Source: Alternaria dauci | Lineage: Eukaryota > Ascomycota > Dothideomycetes > Pleosporales > Pleosporaceae | Direction of reading: 5' to 3' | Length of the DNA stretch: 64,000 nt | NCBI RefSeq assembly: GCF_042100115.1 | Contig: NC_091272.1 | Span: forward strand, 682,001 to 746,000 | Shown: positions 38,103 through 48,237 of the stretch, piece by piece | Numbering within the stretch: the stretch's first letter is position 1 | Layout: each line of letters begins with the position of its first letter | Notes under the pieces: generated by a model | The model's input: the letters and a program-made list of their open reading frames with translations, nothing else | What the model was told of the DNA's origin: nothing | The model's database searches: none | Program-made: the position numbers and the translations under genes

Positions 38103-38993
38103 ATGGCTGATAGTGATCACTTGGTCGTCAGTGATCGTCATCCTATCGTCGATACGTCGATCATCCAGTCAAAGCCATTCCCGTTTCTGGAACTTCCCGC
38201 AGAGATTCGTTCACTTGTCTATGAGTATCTACCGCGTCAGATAAAACACACCGAAGTCTCGGTAGATGATTCCGTCGCAATCTTGATCACACGGCACCTG
38301 CCCACGGCGATACTACGCACCAACAAGCTGATCCGCTCAGAAGCCCAGCCTATTGTCAACAGGCTGATACGGGAATTCATCGAAGAATCACAAACGAAAA
38401 TCATCGAGTTCGGCAAAAGTGGATCAAAAATAAGACATTGTAAAATACTGGAGTGCTTGACAAAGCAGATACCTAGAGAACGTACTGCAGTGGAAAATCT
38501 AGAAGACTATGACATTGAAGCCATTCTACAACGGTCAACAAAAATAAGAGGCCTTCAGTCTACGAACCCCGCATCGTCGCCAAATGTCGCGCGTTTCATG
38601 CATCAAGCTGCCAGGTCGCGGTATCGCTCTGGTGGACTCAACCCAGCGTCTGCTGACAAATCTTGGAACAATACGGTCGTGACGGTACACGTTACTCATA
38701 CGGCCTACAAAGACGATGACCAGCTTTGGTTCATCTGCGAGACGAATCACAGGTATATTCGACACATGTACCATCATGGAAAGATGGCCCTAGTCCCAAA
38801 CCACATATGGATATTGGATGGCGGGGATGTACAATTAGATGAAGGCGCTACTGTGGAGTCAGCTGCCGATGCGGTTCCGATATTGTGGTCCGATGGCTAT
38901 GACCGATGGGGTAACAGAACGCGGGGTGTGGAGGAATCATGGGGACCGGCCATGAGTCAAGAGGACTGGGTCGCAAATTGGCTACCTTCGTAA
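38103..38993 (+). CDS. F-box-like fungal protein, tandem copy 2
   Basis: One exon of 296 residues. Residues 24-55 hold the F-box-like motif (FPFLELPAEIRSLVYEYLPR), followed by a segment shared with the upstream copy (RHLPTAILRTNKLIRSEA against RHIPTALLRTSRQVYSEA). The rest has no enzyme motif; it ends EDWVANWLPS, again like the neighbour. Fungal F-box-like proteins of this size are numerous, fast-evolving and mostly uncharacterised; a role as substrate adaptor of an SCF ligase is possible but not shown. This copy is intact, unlike copy 1, and lacks the two introns that copy 1 carries. Confidence 0.75.
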   Translation: MADSDHLVVSDRHPIVDTSIIQSKPFPFLELPAEIRSLVYEYLPRQIKHTEVSVDDSVAILITRHLPTAILRTNKLIRSEAQPIVNRLIREFIEESQTKIIEFGKSGSKIRHCKILECLTKQIPRERTAVENLEDYDIEAILQRSTKIRGLQSTNPASSPNVARFMHQAARSRYRSGGLNPASADKSWNNTVVTVHVTHTAYKDDDQLWFICETNHRYIRHMYHHGKMALVPNHIWILDGGDVQLDEGATVESAADAVPILWSDGYDRWGNRTRGVEESWGPAMSQEDWVANWLPS

Positions 38994-39304
38994 GCGTGAT
39001 GCGAGAAATACGCGTCAAGGTTGAGAACAGCATCTTGGAGACATGTTCAGTAAAGACTGGATATGAGGAAAAACAAATCATTTGAAGAAACCCTGACATG
39101 CAATTGCGCAGATCTCAGAATCCAGCGTCGCGAGTTGAGGATCACTACAACTATCCGCAAGTCTTATTCTCCCTCGGGCAATCGATCAAGCCCACTCTTA
39201 TTGATATCGCATGTTGAGAGGACGCAGAGTTCATAAATATCATCCTTGAGATGCTCTTGCAATGTCGCTTTTCCATCCAGAACGCCTGAGAACCCATCAC
39301 TTTT
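38994..39304. other. Intergenic, convergent 3' ends
   Basis: 311 nt between the F-box-like gene and the EthD gene, which end towards each other. Nothing seen. Confidence 0.35.
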
Positions 39305-39724
39305 CTAACCTTCCCGTACGCTGACGCTCTTCTTCATGAACAGCAGCTTGGTCTTTGTCGGCTCGGCAAACTTGCCCTCCTCTTCCAAGACCGGCAAAGC
39401 ATTATCTGAATGCATAAATGCAATGAACTGCTGCAGATGCAACTCATCTTCAAAAGACATGACGCCCATGCAATCCCAGTCCATTCCCTCATCTACGCCG
39501 ATCAACACACGAGATAGTCCGACAGGGCATTCGGATTCGTCGACGTGATAGTGCCTTGTCCAGGATAATGGATGCACCTTGCCAGCGATCTTCTGGAGTA
39601 ATGGCGCATAGATTTCTTCATTGTGGCGGTAGAACTCCGCGCGTGATACGCCTTCTTTCCTGGTAGCGACTGTAGTGAGAATGTATGGGTATGTGCTTGT
39701 CTTCGTTAACATCGTATGCGGCAT
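39305..39724 (-). CDS. EthD-domain protein
   Basis: One exon of 139 residues; the in-frame extension to 39793 has no ATG, so the methionine at 39724 (MPHTMLTKTS) is used. The core shows the EthD pattern: an N-terminal strand YPYILTTVATRKEGVS, a helix with EFYRHNEEIYAPLL, then WTRHYH and a later DCMGVMSFEDE with a hydrophobic helix. EthD domains are small dimeric ferredoxin-like folds seen in bacterial ether degradation and as standalone proteins in fungal metabolite clusters, where some act as cyclases or decarboxylases. No partner gene is adjacent, so the role is open. TATATA at 39873-39878 lies about 150 nt upstream. Confidence 0.85.
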   Translation of the reverse strand: MPHTMLTKTSTYPYILTTVATRKEGVSRAEFYRHNEEIYAPLLQKIAGKVHPLSWTRHYHVDESECPVGLSRVLIGVDEGMDWDCMGVMSFEDELHLQQFIAFMHSDNALPVLEEEGKFAEPTKTKLLFMKKSVSVREG

Positions 39725-42095
39725 GATTGCGGTAGTTTTCGGTGATTTATATGTATTCGGTATTGTATCGGCGGTATGATGATATGCGGCCAACGTTGAG
39801 CATGTACTGGTTCAAGAGAATGGAAAGAGTTGGAGTGACAGGGTCTCCGAGTGACAGAAGAGGAAGAGCGGGTATATAGACGAGGGTTTCAAAGAAATTG
39901 AACGAAATTTCGCGCAAGAAAACAGGAGGCGGCTTGCTTCCGTATGGAGGCTGATTACCGGCGTGCCGGTGTCATCTAGTCAGTCTACCCCCCTGCCTTT
40001 GTCGGTTCCACTTCCCGCTCGGTTGCCACGAGGCGGATCACCAAGACTGTGCACTAAACGCTCATGCCTGAGTCAGCTACCAATAGAATGAGCACCGAAC
40101 CTTTCCCAAACCTTCTGCCTGCTGCTTTTTTCGTGCGTGTACGACTCAGCTGCGCATGTCAGTACTATTGCAATTCTCGAGTTTGTCATCTCGTTTGCAC
40201 TGGCGAGTTGCTATGCGCGTCATTGGATCAACCGTCGTAATCCCAGGACTCCAGACGTCACCCGTTTTAGTTCGCGATGGCTGTTTCGAGCGTCCTGCGT
40301 CGGTACCTAGTCATAGTCGCTGCGCAACCCCGCTAGCATACGGCATTTATCGGAAGTCATATGTCGGGGCAGCGAAACTTTCAACTTCATTGTCATATTC
40401 CCGTAGCCCCGAGGGCCCAGCCGGAAATATCGGACTTTGAGCAAATTATCCATTCAACATATGTTAGCGTCGTCTCGGCTACACCATCCAGCACCTCGCG
40501 TGCCGATGTGTCTGTATATCGTTATCCTCTCCGTCCAACACGCGACTCCATACCCGTTACGAAATCAGCATTAATGCGTCGCTGGTTTTCACAATAACCA
40601 ACTCCTTTGAATCATATCCCGCTTGCAAATTGCTCGTTCGTTTACAGTACTATCCATACAACTAGTTATTACCCTGAAGAAACCAGTGGCCTCCTCCCGT
40701 CCGCTTGTGCAACGGCACGAACCGGCACTACTCCGCTCCACAGCCCGAATCTCGAGCTCGTAACCGGTGGGTATAGAAAAAGTCGGACCATGCGGATAAA
40801 ACACAATCGAAAATAGAGGCACGCGAGCAACTTCTGGTGAGAACTGCGATGTTGATTCCGAGGCATTACGTGGTGATAAGATGTCATGATGTTACCTACA
40901 TTGTGACTCTTGACGGCGACATGGATGACGTCATCCACTCTGGAAAATGGCCAAGGTACCCGAGCGCATGAACTCCAATGGACGGGGATTAAGACCATTA
41001 CTTGTCGGTTCTTCACCACTCCAAAGATATCTGGAACCCCCAGTGTATGTGTCTTAACGACCGCGATGTACTCATCTGTCAACACTGCCTTACGCTGAGC
41101 ATTTGTCTCGCTTGGTGATTGTTCAACAACAAATACTGGTACGTGGTTACAGCGGTACAATTTGTAACATGAGCGAGACCGGCTGGCGTCCTATGACAAT
41201 CTCGGCATCGTCAGCAATAGGCTTCGAGAAGAGACGGTGGAGCATCGGAGAGCTTGATGGTTTGCTGACAGATTCTTGGACGCAGCAATTCATACCAGGG
41301 GCACGATGTCAACATCCTATAGAGGAAACACGCCCAGTTTCTGACTACAGGCTGATCTGGAGGCGGATATCGGCTTCGAAAAGACATGTTGAAAGGATAG
41401 CGATGACCTAGACACCGCTCTGCATGACGCTAGCATTGGAAATGATCTTCAGGAGGTTTGCTCTTGCGTTCGCTCCTGTGATATCATCAGCTACACGACG
41501 TATTTTATTTAACCGAGGGCGTACCCCGACATCCAGCGGAATGTCAACACCTACCCGCTCGATCTTGGCCTTGACTATCACTACCAGGGCAGATGAAGGG
41601 GCATTCATGCGGTGCCATCTGGAGCCGGCATCATCCTTAAAGCCGTTCGTTCATTGATGTTGCTTGTCCATCCCGCCCATACGGACCGGTTCCAGGCTAC
41701 CGGACTTGCCATTTGAAATCTTCATGGATAGATCGCTACGTGTGGGTAAGTACACGTGCGCGTGGACGTCGCTTAATAGTTTTGGCATAGATGTGTCAAG
41801 CACGGTTGCCTGAACCATCGAAGAACTATTCGGAAGGAAGGCAGAATCCAGATGAAAACTTATATTGGATCCCATTAACTATCTAAGCTCTTAGCGCTGA
41901 TAGATAAACAAGAAAGGCAGGTAAATGGAACAAGAGCAATGCAGCGCCGCAAAAGAACAAGCCAGTCAAAGCAGAAAAAAAGGACAAAAAAAAGGGGGTG
42001 CCGCTGGCTGAAAGGACAGAGTCCAATCAACCTAGCGACACCCCATGACAGCTTCACCATACAGGTCAAAGCCTCTAGTAGAGCCAAGGCTCAAA
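39725..42095. other. Long gene-poor stretch
   Basis: About 2.4 kb with no frame that I can defend as a gene. Only short frames of ordinary composition occur on both strands. It may hold decayed sequence that I cannot identify; a homology search would be the test. Confidence 0.4.
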
Positions 42096-42215
42096 GTTGC
42101 AGCTACAACAGTCATAATGCTGGCAGGGCTAGAGGGCTGCATCTGCGACAGCCGTAATGCTGGCAGAGCTAAAAGGTTGCGTCTATTACAGTCGTAATGC
42201 TGGTAGAGCTGGGGG
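42096..42215 (+). repeat. Three tandem copies of a 40-bp unit
   Basis: Copies at 42096-42135, 42136-42175 and 42176-42215 align end to end without gaps; each contains the core AATGCTGG at the same offset. Copies differ at roughly a quarter of positions. The 40-nt length is not a multiple of three, so it is unlikely to encode a peptide repeat. The 40 nt just before may be a more decayed fourth copy. Confidence 0.75.
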
Positions 42216-42671
42216 ATGTTGTGGGTGGTGCGGCGGTGGGAGGGAGCTCTTATATAGTCGTGAGGAAGCGTCTTGGCTAGCTCGCACGGTCCGTGTATAT
42301 TACCAAGCAAAGCGAGAGTGAATGGGGAAGTGGGGTTGAATCGGACTTGAAGTAGGCCATTTCCACAACAACCTTGAAATCGGGCAACAGTTGCAGCCGC
42401 TTTCCGATCTGAATGTGAGTACGGACCGCCAAATTGCCCTTCAACTCCAGTCATGGTCGGCTTCAAGCTTTGCAAAAGAGGAGGCCTGGAAGCAAACATA
42501 TATTCAACTCTGCGTTCCTCGATACCTAGATAGATGAAACGATATCTTTCTGGATCTTCGTATGAATCTGCGGAAGCAGCGGGAACGTTTCACCGATCAT
42601 CGAGCAACGTGCTCGCCCGCCTTAACTGACAGCTATGAGCTTTCACAGATCTCTGATGAAAGGTCGTTCGA

Positions 42672-43180
42672 CAGCTAGAGGAGAAGACCAAGAACATCAG
42701 ACTAGAGAAAGCCATCAACGATGTGAAACTTGAGACTCAGCCAAGCTCCTTGCTCTGAGCGACCACAACAAACAACTCCAGCGACAGCTCGCGTTCAAAC
42801 CAACGCTACCACTAGAAAGTCTGAGCCCAGGATCTGGTATCGAGAAGTCCCTCATTTCCGCCAACGCTCCCTCCAAGTCTCGCGGCAGCCACCATGATCA
42901 CGACAACCCCCTCTCTCAGGTGCCCAAGACATCAAAAGACTATGGCAACTGCAAGGACTCTGGCAAGGTCTGGCCAAGCGCATATGGATCAAACTATCAC
43001 TGGTATTTGGGTCTGTGCAATGTTGCTCTCAAAACTTGGGGTCGGTGCCGGAGTTTAAGCTGCGAGTGGCTTCATTCTCCTCTCTTGGCTGATGAGCGCG
43101 CCTACATTGCTACGCTCAAACCGAACGGTCCCCGGTTCCTCGAGAGTTATGACCGCTTCATGAGCTCGAGCCGTACTTGA
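42672..43180 (+). pseudogene. Frameshifted remnant, coiled coil plus CCCH-like zinc motif
   Basis: I do not recognise the family with certainty. Frame 3 from 42672 reads a coiled-coil-like segment (QLEEKTKNIRLEK, AINDVKLETQ) up to about 42740. There the frame must shift by one base to continue as AKLLALSDHNKQLQRQLAFK, which then stays open to the stop at 43180. The C-terminal part contains CNVALKTWGRCRSLSCEWLH, a Cys-x9-Cys-x4-Cys-x3-His pattern compatible with a CCCH finger, and ends LKPNGPRFLESYDRF, a phrase I associate with fungal proteins of this kind. A single missing base at 42740 would explain the break. Further fragments of coding-like sequence (YELSQISDERSFD at about 42633-42672) lie just upstream in another frame. 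No intron bridging the shift was found. Confidence 0.5.
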
Positions 43181-43570
43181 GTCTTCCCAGCGACCGTATA
43201 TATCGCTGTAGTGGTGTCAAATTTGGAAGGTGATGAAGCATCACAGTGATAGAGATTGCGGTAATACTGCAGTTGTTTTGGTCAGTATGGCGTTGCTGCA
43301 CACGATGGTAGATGGCTGCTTTCAAGTAGTCAAATTATATATCTCCATGCATGGCCGCAGACACTTTATAGTGCTTGAGTGTAGTCATCGTCGTGATGGT
43401 GTGTAGCTAGCAAAAAGAAGTGGTGTATTACATGAGTGACTTCAAAATTGCGTCATGGAAAGACAACCTAAGTTTAGCACAGAGTGAGTATGCAATCAAC
43501 TGCTCCCTCAGGCACAAGTTCTAATACAGCTTTCATACCGCCAGATTAGTGAACACAATCAGTCTTGTCC
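43181..43570. other. Intergenic region
   Basis: 390 nt with no gene-like content between the frameshifted remnant and the next minus-strand gene. Confidence 0.35.
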
Positions 43571-44149
43571 TTAACAAGTCTCGTCACCCAAAAGCTTCAT
43601 CCCTGCCACACCTTCCTCGAATCCTTCCAGTTCCCCAAGCTTGATTTTGCACTCCCTTTTCTTATCCTCCATCTCCCGCTTGAGTACTTCTACTGTCTCA
43701 CTGAAACCAGAAATAGCCCGGAGTAGCGCCAGGGTAGTTTCCAGCGTATCAATGTGAGTATTGACTGCTGCCGTGGCCTCATCGATGGCGGCGTAGAGAA
43801 GATCGCGTGTGGTAAGAGTTGCAGGATCGATGGCGAGCGCGGGCGCGGGCACGTTTGCGTCGAGGATAGTGGTGAACGATGCGACATCAGAACCCGCGCT
43901 TCCTGCGCTTGATGCTAGGAACAATGGTATAGAGGCTGAAGAAATGGGCTCTTCTTCGGTAATCCGAGGCAAAACATGGACGCCAGGAGGCTCGGATGTT
44001 CGTGGACGTGATAGTGTTTGGGAGGGATCTTCAGATTTGATCACGGTCGACTCTTCAGCTTCGTTGACGTATGGGGATTGCTCATGGGGTCTGTTTCCCG
44101 TATGTGGACTGTTCCTGAAGAGGTGTCGAAGTAGGTTACCGCGCGGCAT
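43571..44149 (-). CDS. Hypothetical protein with C-terminal coiled coil
   Basis: One exon of 192 residues, ATG at 44149. I do not recognise it. The N-terminal half is disordered and polar with SEDPSQTL and Pro/Ser/Thr-rich stretches. From about residue 108 the sequence becomes helical (TTRDLLYAAIDEATAAVNTH) and ends in a charged coil (VEVLKREMEDKKRECKIKLG). Composition and lack of internal stops in a region otherwise full of decayed frames argue for a real gene. It is flanked by broken frames on both sides and nothing links it to a pathway. Confidence 0.6.
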   Translation of the reverse strand: MPRGNLLRHLFRNSPHTGNRPHEQSPYVNEAEESTVIKSEDPSQTLSRPRTSEPPGVHVLPRITEEEPISSASIPLFLASSAGSAGSDVASFTTILDANVPAPALAIDPATLTTRDLLYAAIDEATAAVNTHIDTLETTLALLRAISGFSETVEVLKREMEDKKRECKIKLGELEGFEEGVAGMKLLGDETC

Positions 44150-44739
44150 CGTGTCTGCGTCGATCCGAGCGAATTGCGAAAAGTAAGATGCACTGATTGT
44201 TGAGCGGGTATGGGTGGAGGGAGCAAAGTCGGTGTGAGAGCGAGCGAGTGATATGGTATCGGCCTTGCAGCATCTGTGATAGTCATGCTCACCTATGATA
44301 CAAAGGCCAGTGGATATACCCGCGCACTGACGTGCATTGCAGCCTGAACACGATCATATATTCAGGTCAAGTGTACATGAGATCTTCTATCGTGTTCCGA
44401 TTACTCACCGATCTTTCACTATAACTGTATGGCCTCGAACAATACCTATGTTTGCTCGCATGATCCTCGGCTCAATGATCATTATAGCGATATCGAGATG
44501 TCTGGTTTAACTTTCACGGTATTAACCCCGAAAGACGAGACAGCACCGACAGATGGTTGTTTGCTGTGAGCGTATCCAATCAAGCGTTTATGGAGTCCGC
44601 ACTGACGCGTCACAGTGCGATGATGCCTTCGACTGGTGGTTTACCGTCGATAAACGATATGCACAACCTCGTGGTACCTATAGCGAACCAATAAGCCGAT
44701 AGTGCGAGGCTCTAAAGATAAGAGACAGTAGCTGAAGCG
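44150..44739. other. Intergenic region
   Basis: 590 nt; should contain the promoter of the small minus-strand gene. No gene-like content. Confidence 0.35.
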
Positions 44740-46258
44740 ATGGCGATGGACCTACATGGTCACTCTCACCGAAAGGCCCAGTGTTTAACCCCTCTGACAG
44801 CCTCCAACGCCAGCCGTCTGGGAGAGAAGAATACGACTATCAGCGAGAATGTGGCCACCGAATAGCGTCACACCAAGACCAGTGCAGAAGCCGCCAATTA
44901 CACACGCGAGACCCACATTACGATAGCCAAGATACAAGAAATAGAGGAACAAACTCAAGCATACAAGGCCGCGAGCGCGAAGCTACAGACTCAACCCACA
45001 AGACTGCAGACTGAGTTAAGCTTCGTTCGACTCCCAGTGACGGTTCTAGAATCGGAGCAGACGAAAGGACAGATTCTAGACAACGCTGTGCTGGATTTGT
45101 GGAATGGTAACAAGGATGCCTCGCAGGATCCCCGAGGCACCCGACTTTCCTCACTTGCACTGCAATATAAATCGCGATAGAGACGTAACGTACAGCGAGA
45201 CGGTATATACCGAGCATTGAAGCATAGCGGACGGGCTCTACGAAGGCGATATCTATCGAAAAGGCCCACGTCGAGGACGTAAGGGCCGCCGTGACACACG
45301 AAACAAGGCTTCCAACAACGATAGCTTCAACGTCGACCAATGATCAGAACCTGGAAGTAGGGGAGAGGAATACTGAAAGAACGAGCGGGAAATGAGAGGG
45401 TTAGAGGATCGTGTCGGGCGATGGCCTTGAAATGTACAGTGAGGCGAGACCGTAGGCGGGGAAGTAAAATCGCGCTAACGGATCGTCGAAAGCGCCCGAG
45501 AACAAGGGTTTGGGCATGGCGCGCCAGATGAAGTTCCGGCCTGGTCACCGGAAGCGCGATATCTGAAACAAAAGGATCTTCACACCAATACTGGCCTGTT
45601 GCAGTGTCCCTGTAACGATGGTATGTTCGATACGAGGAGTTATCGGCGTTGTGTCGCTGTAGGAAAGCGCGGCTCCTGGCAAGAGCAACAGCCTGAGAAG
45701 GCCTACAATCCTCAAGCGAACTCAACGCTCTGCTCGCAGTTAATGGACGCAAAGGTGCTACATAGAGCAAGACGAAGAAGGATGAGGGGGCCGAGGCTTT
45801 GGCTTTTCGAAGTAGCAAGACCAGGCCCTAGATATTGGGAAGCTATGGCGAGGCACACTTCGGCTAACGGGAGTCGACCGGACATACAAATGAGTCTGAT
45901 CGCGTTTCACTAATGCGTCTCAGCAAGTGATGCCGACGTGCAGTTCGCGAATTTGAGAAGAAGTAGCACGGCGCCTGAGGTTGCTCGCGTTATTGGTGGG
46001 TCTGTGATGGTCGGGAAAGAAGGCGACGCCACTATGCAGCATGCCGGCATGCGAGCCGCGTCTAATCGTGCAGCCCCAGCCATGCACACTAACAGTCAGT
46101 ACTGGACCATTGATTGTTGTTCAGCGAGTAGCGTATGGGACGATTTCTTCGGAGTATGCATCTCTTCTGGTACTAGTTGTGCTATACGTACGTGTTCGCA
46201 TTATTTTGCTAGGAGTGGATACTTGGTAGAGCCCATGTTTGCAATCGGAGTACAATAA
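44740..46258 (+). pseudogene. Degenerate gene with several internal stops
   Basis: From ATG 44740 (MAMDLHGHSHRKAQC) the frame is protein-like for 41 codons, hits TAG at 44863-44865, and continues with a coiled-coil-like segment (TIAKIQEIEEQTQAYKAASA) to about 45085. A shift by one base then leads into a second frame that reads on to 46258 with in-frame TGA at 45218, 45341, 45374, 45428 and 45440, then TAA at about 45476 and 45911. Between stops the text looks coding, for example DGLYEGDIYRKGPRRGRKGR and LQCPCNDGMFDTRSYRRCV. Every stop is one transition away from CAG, CAA, CGA or TGG. I cannot name the family. Other reading: chance open stretches, but about 260 codons with one stop at the 3' end make that less likely. 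Confidence 0.5.
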
Positions 46259-46437
46259 AAGGGCCGTTGTCGCAAGAACCGAGACGAGTCGGATTGTCAT
46301 GTGCTCTCCTCTTGCTGCATCCTTTTACTTGCAAAATCTCCCATTTTGAGAGAATCCGTTCGTTCAGGTCGCTGAGAATTGAGAAATTTGTGATTGGCTC
46401 GAGTCTCCTCTTTCTGTAGGCAGCAACCTCATGAGAT

Positions 46438-47787
46438 ATGGCGGAACCGGTAAAAAAACGCGTGGTTGTGGTGAGTCGTTCCCTTTTGTATTCTTGGTAT
46501 GAAGCTGAAGTTTTGAAAAGGTTGGGGGCTCGATAGCGGGACTCATGCATGCGCTCGTCCTCAAGTCTCACGGCCACAGCGTTGTGGTTCTCGAAATGCG
46601 GACTGAAAAACAGCTGCAAGCTCGAGCTGCAGCCATGACCCTCTGGCCAAATGCACAGAAGCTCGTCACGACGTACATACCTGACATTGAACTTGAGGAA
46701 ATAGTCTTGCGCAACTTCTCGTTCCCCATAATCGACAAGAATGACAATGTGCTAGTCGACGTGCCTCTTGGGGATGATGTGCGCACGTCGTGTTGGGCAG
46801 GTATCCACGGGCTGCTTTTGATGGCCTGCGAAAAAGAAGTCGAGGGACATGGATCTCTCACTGTGCAGTGGGGACATCAAGTGCACGGGATTGTCGAGCG
46901 TTCTGACCACCTTGTTGTGACATACAAAGGCAACGGCAGTATTGAAGAGCAAATGACTGCAGATCTGGTTGTCGCAGCTGACGGTGCCCGATCACACATC
47001 CGTAAGCTCGTTCTGCCAGACGTCAATACAGAGTACGCCGGCTATCTGGCATGGAGATCACAAATCTCAGAGCTTGAAATACCTGAAGAACTGCGTTTCG
47101 TCTTGGAGGGCAAGGTGCCTCAATGCATGTTTGACGGCAGCTACGTTGTGGTGTACGTTCCGATCTCCATTTCTGTGGCCAAAACTGACGCGATTCAGCT
47201 ACACGTCGCCGAACGAGATTGGAAGCATGCGGAAAGGCGAGCGAGTCATTGAATGGTGCTGGTACGATCCATGCGATGCATCAACCGCAGCATTTGCCGA
47301 TTACATGACCGACACTGAAGGCGTTCGTCACGAGGTCACAGTGCCTGCAAACCAGCTTCGTACGGAAGTATGGGAAGCACAGCTAGAGCGGAGAGACGCC
47401 ATGCTGTCGCCAAGGTGGAAGAAGATTTTCCATCAGTCAAAGAAGATGCCGTTGCTTACTGCTATCCATGGGTTCGACAACACCAAGGCATCGTTCTATG
47501 GTGGCAAGCTGCTGCTGGCAGGCGAGGCATTCATCCAAGTGCGGCCGAATATGGGGGCAAGTTGTGACATTGCAGCATTGTCCGCGATGACCCTGTCACA
47601 GGTGCTGGACGGCAGTCTTACGGTGCATCAATGGGAGAAGAAGGTGGCTGCGCACGGTATGGAGAAGGCAATTGGGAGCAGAGCCACTGCTGTGTTCGGA
47701 ATGACAGGAAAATGGCCAGATAGCTATACAGCAGAGTCTGCAGCACAGTTTTCGCAGGAGTTTGTACAAGAGCACGCGACAGCATGA
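46438..47787 (+). CDS. FAD-dependent monooxygenase, DHPH-like
   Basis: Three exons, 46438-46470, 46521-47152 and 47199-47787, 417 residues. Exon 1 ends in the beta strand RVVV and exon 2 completes the FAD-binding turn VGGSIAGLMHALVLKSHG (GxGxxG with Ser at one position). The mid region has LVVAADGARSHIRK, the DG motif of class A flavoprotein monooxygenases. Junction 2 restores YVVVYTSPNEIGSMRKGERV followed by WCWY, as in 2,6-dihydroxypyridine 3-monooxygenase relatives. The usual GD motif near the C-terminus reads LLLAGEAFIQVRPNMG, with Glu for Asp. Such enzymes hydroxylate aromatic or heteroaromatic rings with NAD(P)H and oxygen. Introns are 50 and 46 nt. It is the first of the metabolic genes in the accessory part and looks intact. 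Confidence 0.88.
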
Positions 47788-47878
47788 AGAGCAGGTGGGA
47801 GGGGGACGATGACGTACAGGACGGGCAAAAGTGGGCGTCTAGCGCTACGGTAACCAGCAATCTACAGTATGTGCACAC
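47788..47878. other. Short spacer before the MITE-like element
   Basis: 3' flank of the monooxygenase gene; nothing else seen. Confidence 0.35.
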
Positions 47879-48237
47879 GCAATGCCCGTGTTCGCGTAAT
47901 GCCCAGGTTTTTACTAGTAAAAGTAGATATTTAAACTCTTATAACTTCTTTAAATCTTAATATTTTTTTAAAGTTTTTTATTACTTATAATCTAGAAAAC
48001 TAGCTCTATAGATCTAGACTATCTATATATTTATATATTACGTAATTATAGAGATATAAAACTCTAGTATAAACTTAAACTTTTTAATTAATAGCTAATT
48101 TTAAGTTTCTAAATAATAAAAAGCTACTAAGTTATATATATATACTTAGATTTAAATAAAAACCTTAGAATAATAAGCTTTTAAAGTTTACCTTTTTACT
48201 AGTAAAACCCCGGGCATTACGCGAACCTGGGCATTAC
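47879..48237. mobile_element. MITE-like element with 44-bp terminal inverted repeats
   Basis: Left end 47879-47922 and the reverse complement of the right end 48194-48237 match over 44 bp with about five mismatches; both contain GTTCGCGTAATGCCC and TTTTACTAGTAAAA. Each end itself carries a repeated AATGCCC phrase. The roughly 270 bp between them are strongly AT-rich, with no coding potential. TGCAC lies just outside both ends (47872-47876 and 48239-48243), a possible target duplication, though not flush with the repeats. No transposase is present, so any movement would need one encoded elsewhere. Confidence 0.8.

Noticed and set aside
40156..41875. Several short frames in the 39.7-42 kb gap
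   Set aside because: None shows domains, bias or plausible splicing; treated as non-coding.
42032..42499. 155-codon minus-strand frame over the 40-bp repeats
   Set aside because: Runs through the tandem repeat and has no protein-like features; possible but unsupported.
44918..45818. Minus-strand frames of 140 and 163 codons over the decayed gene
   Set aside because: They mirror the plus-strand remnant; their composition looks like reverse-strand reading of coding sequence.
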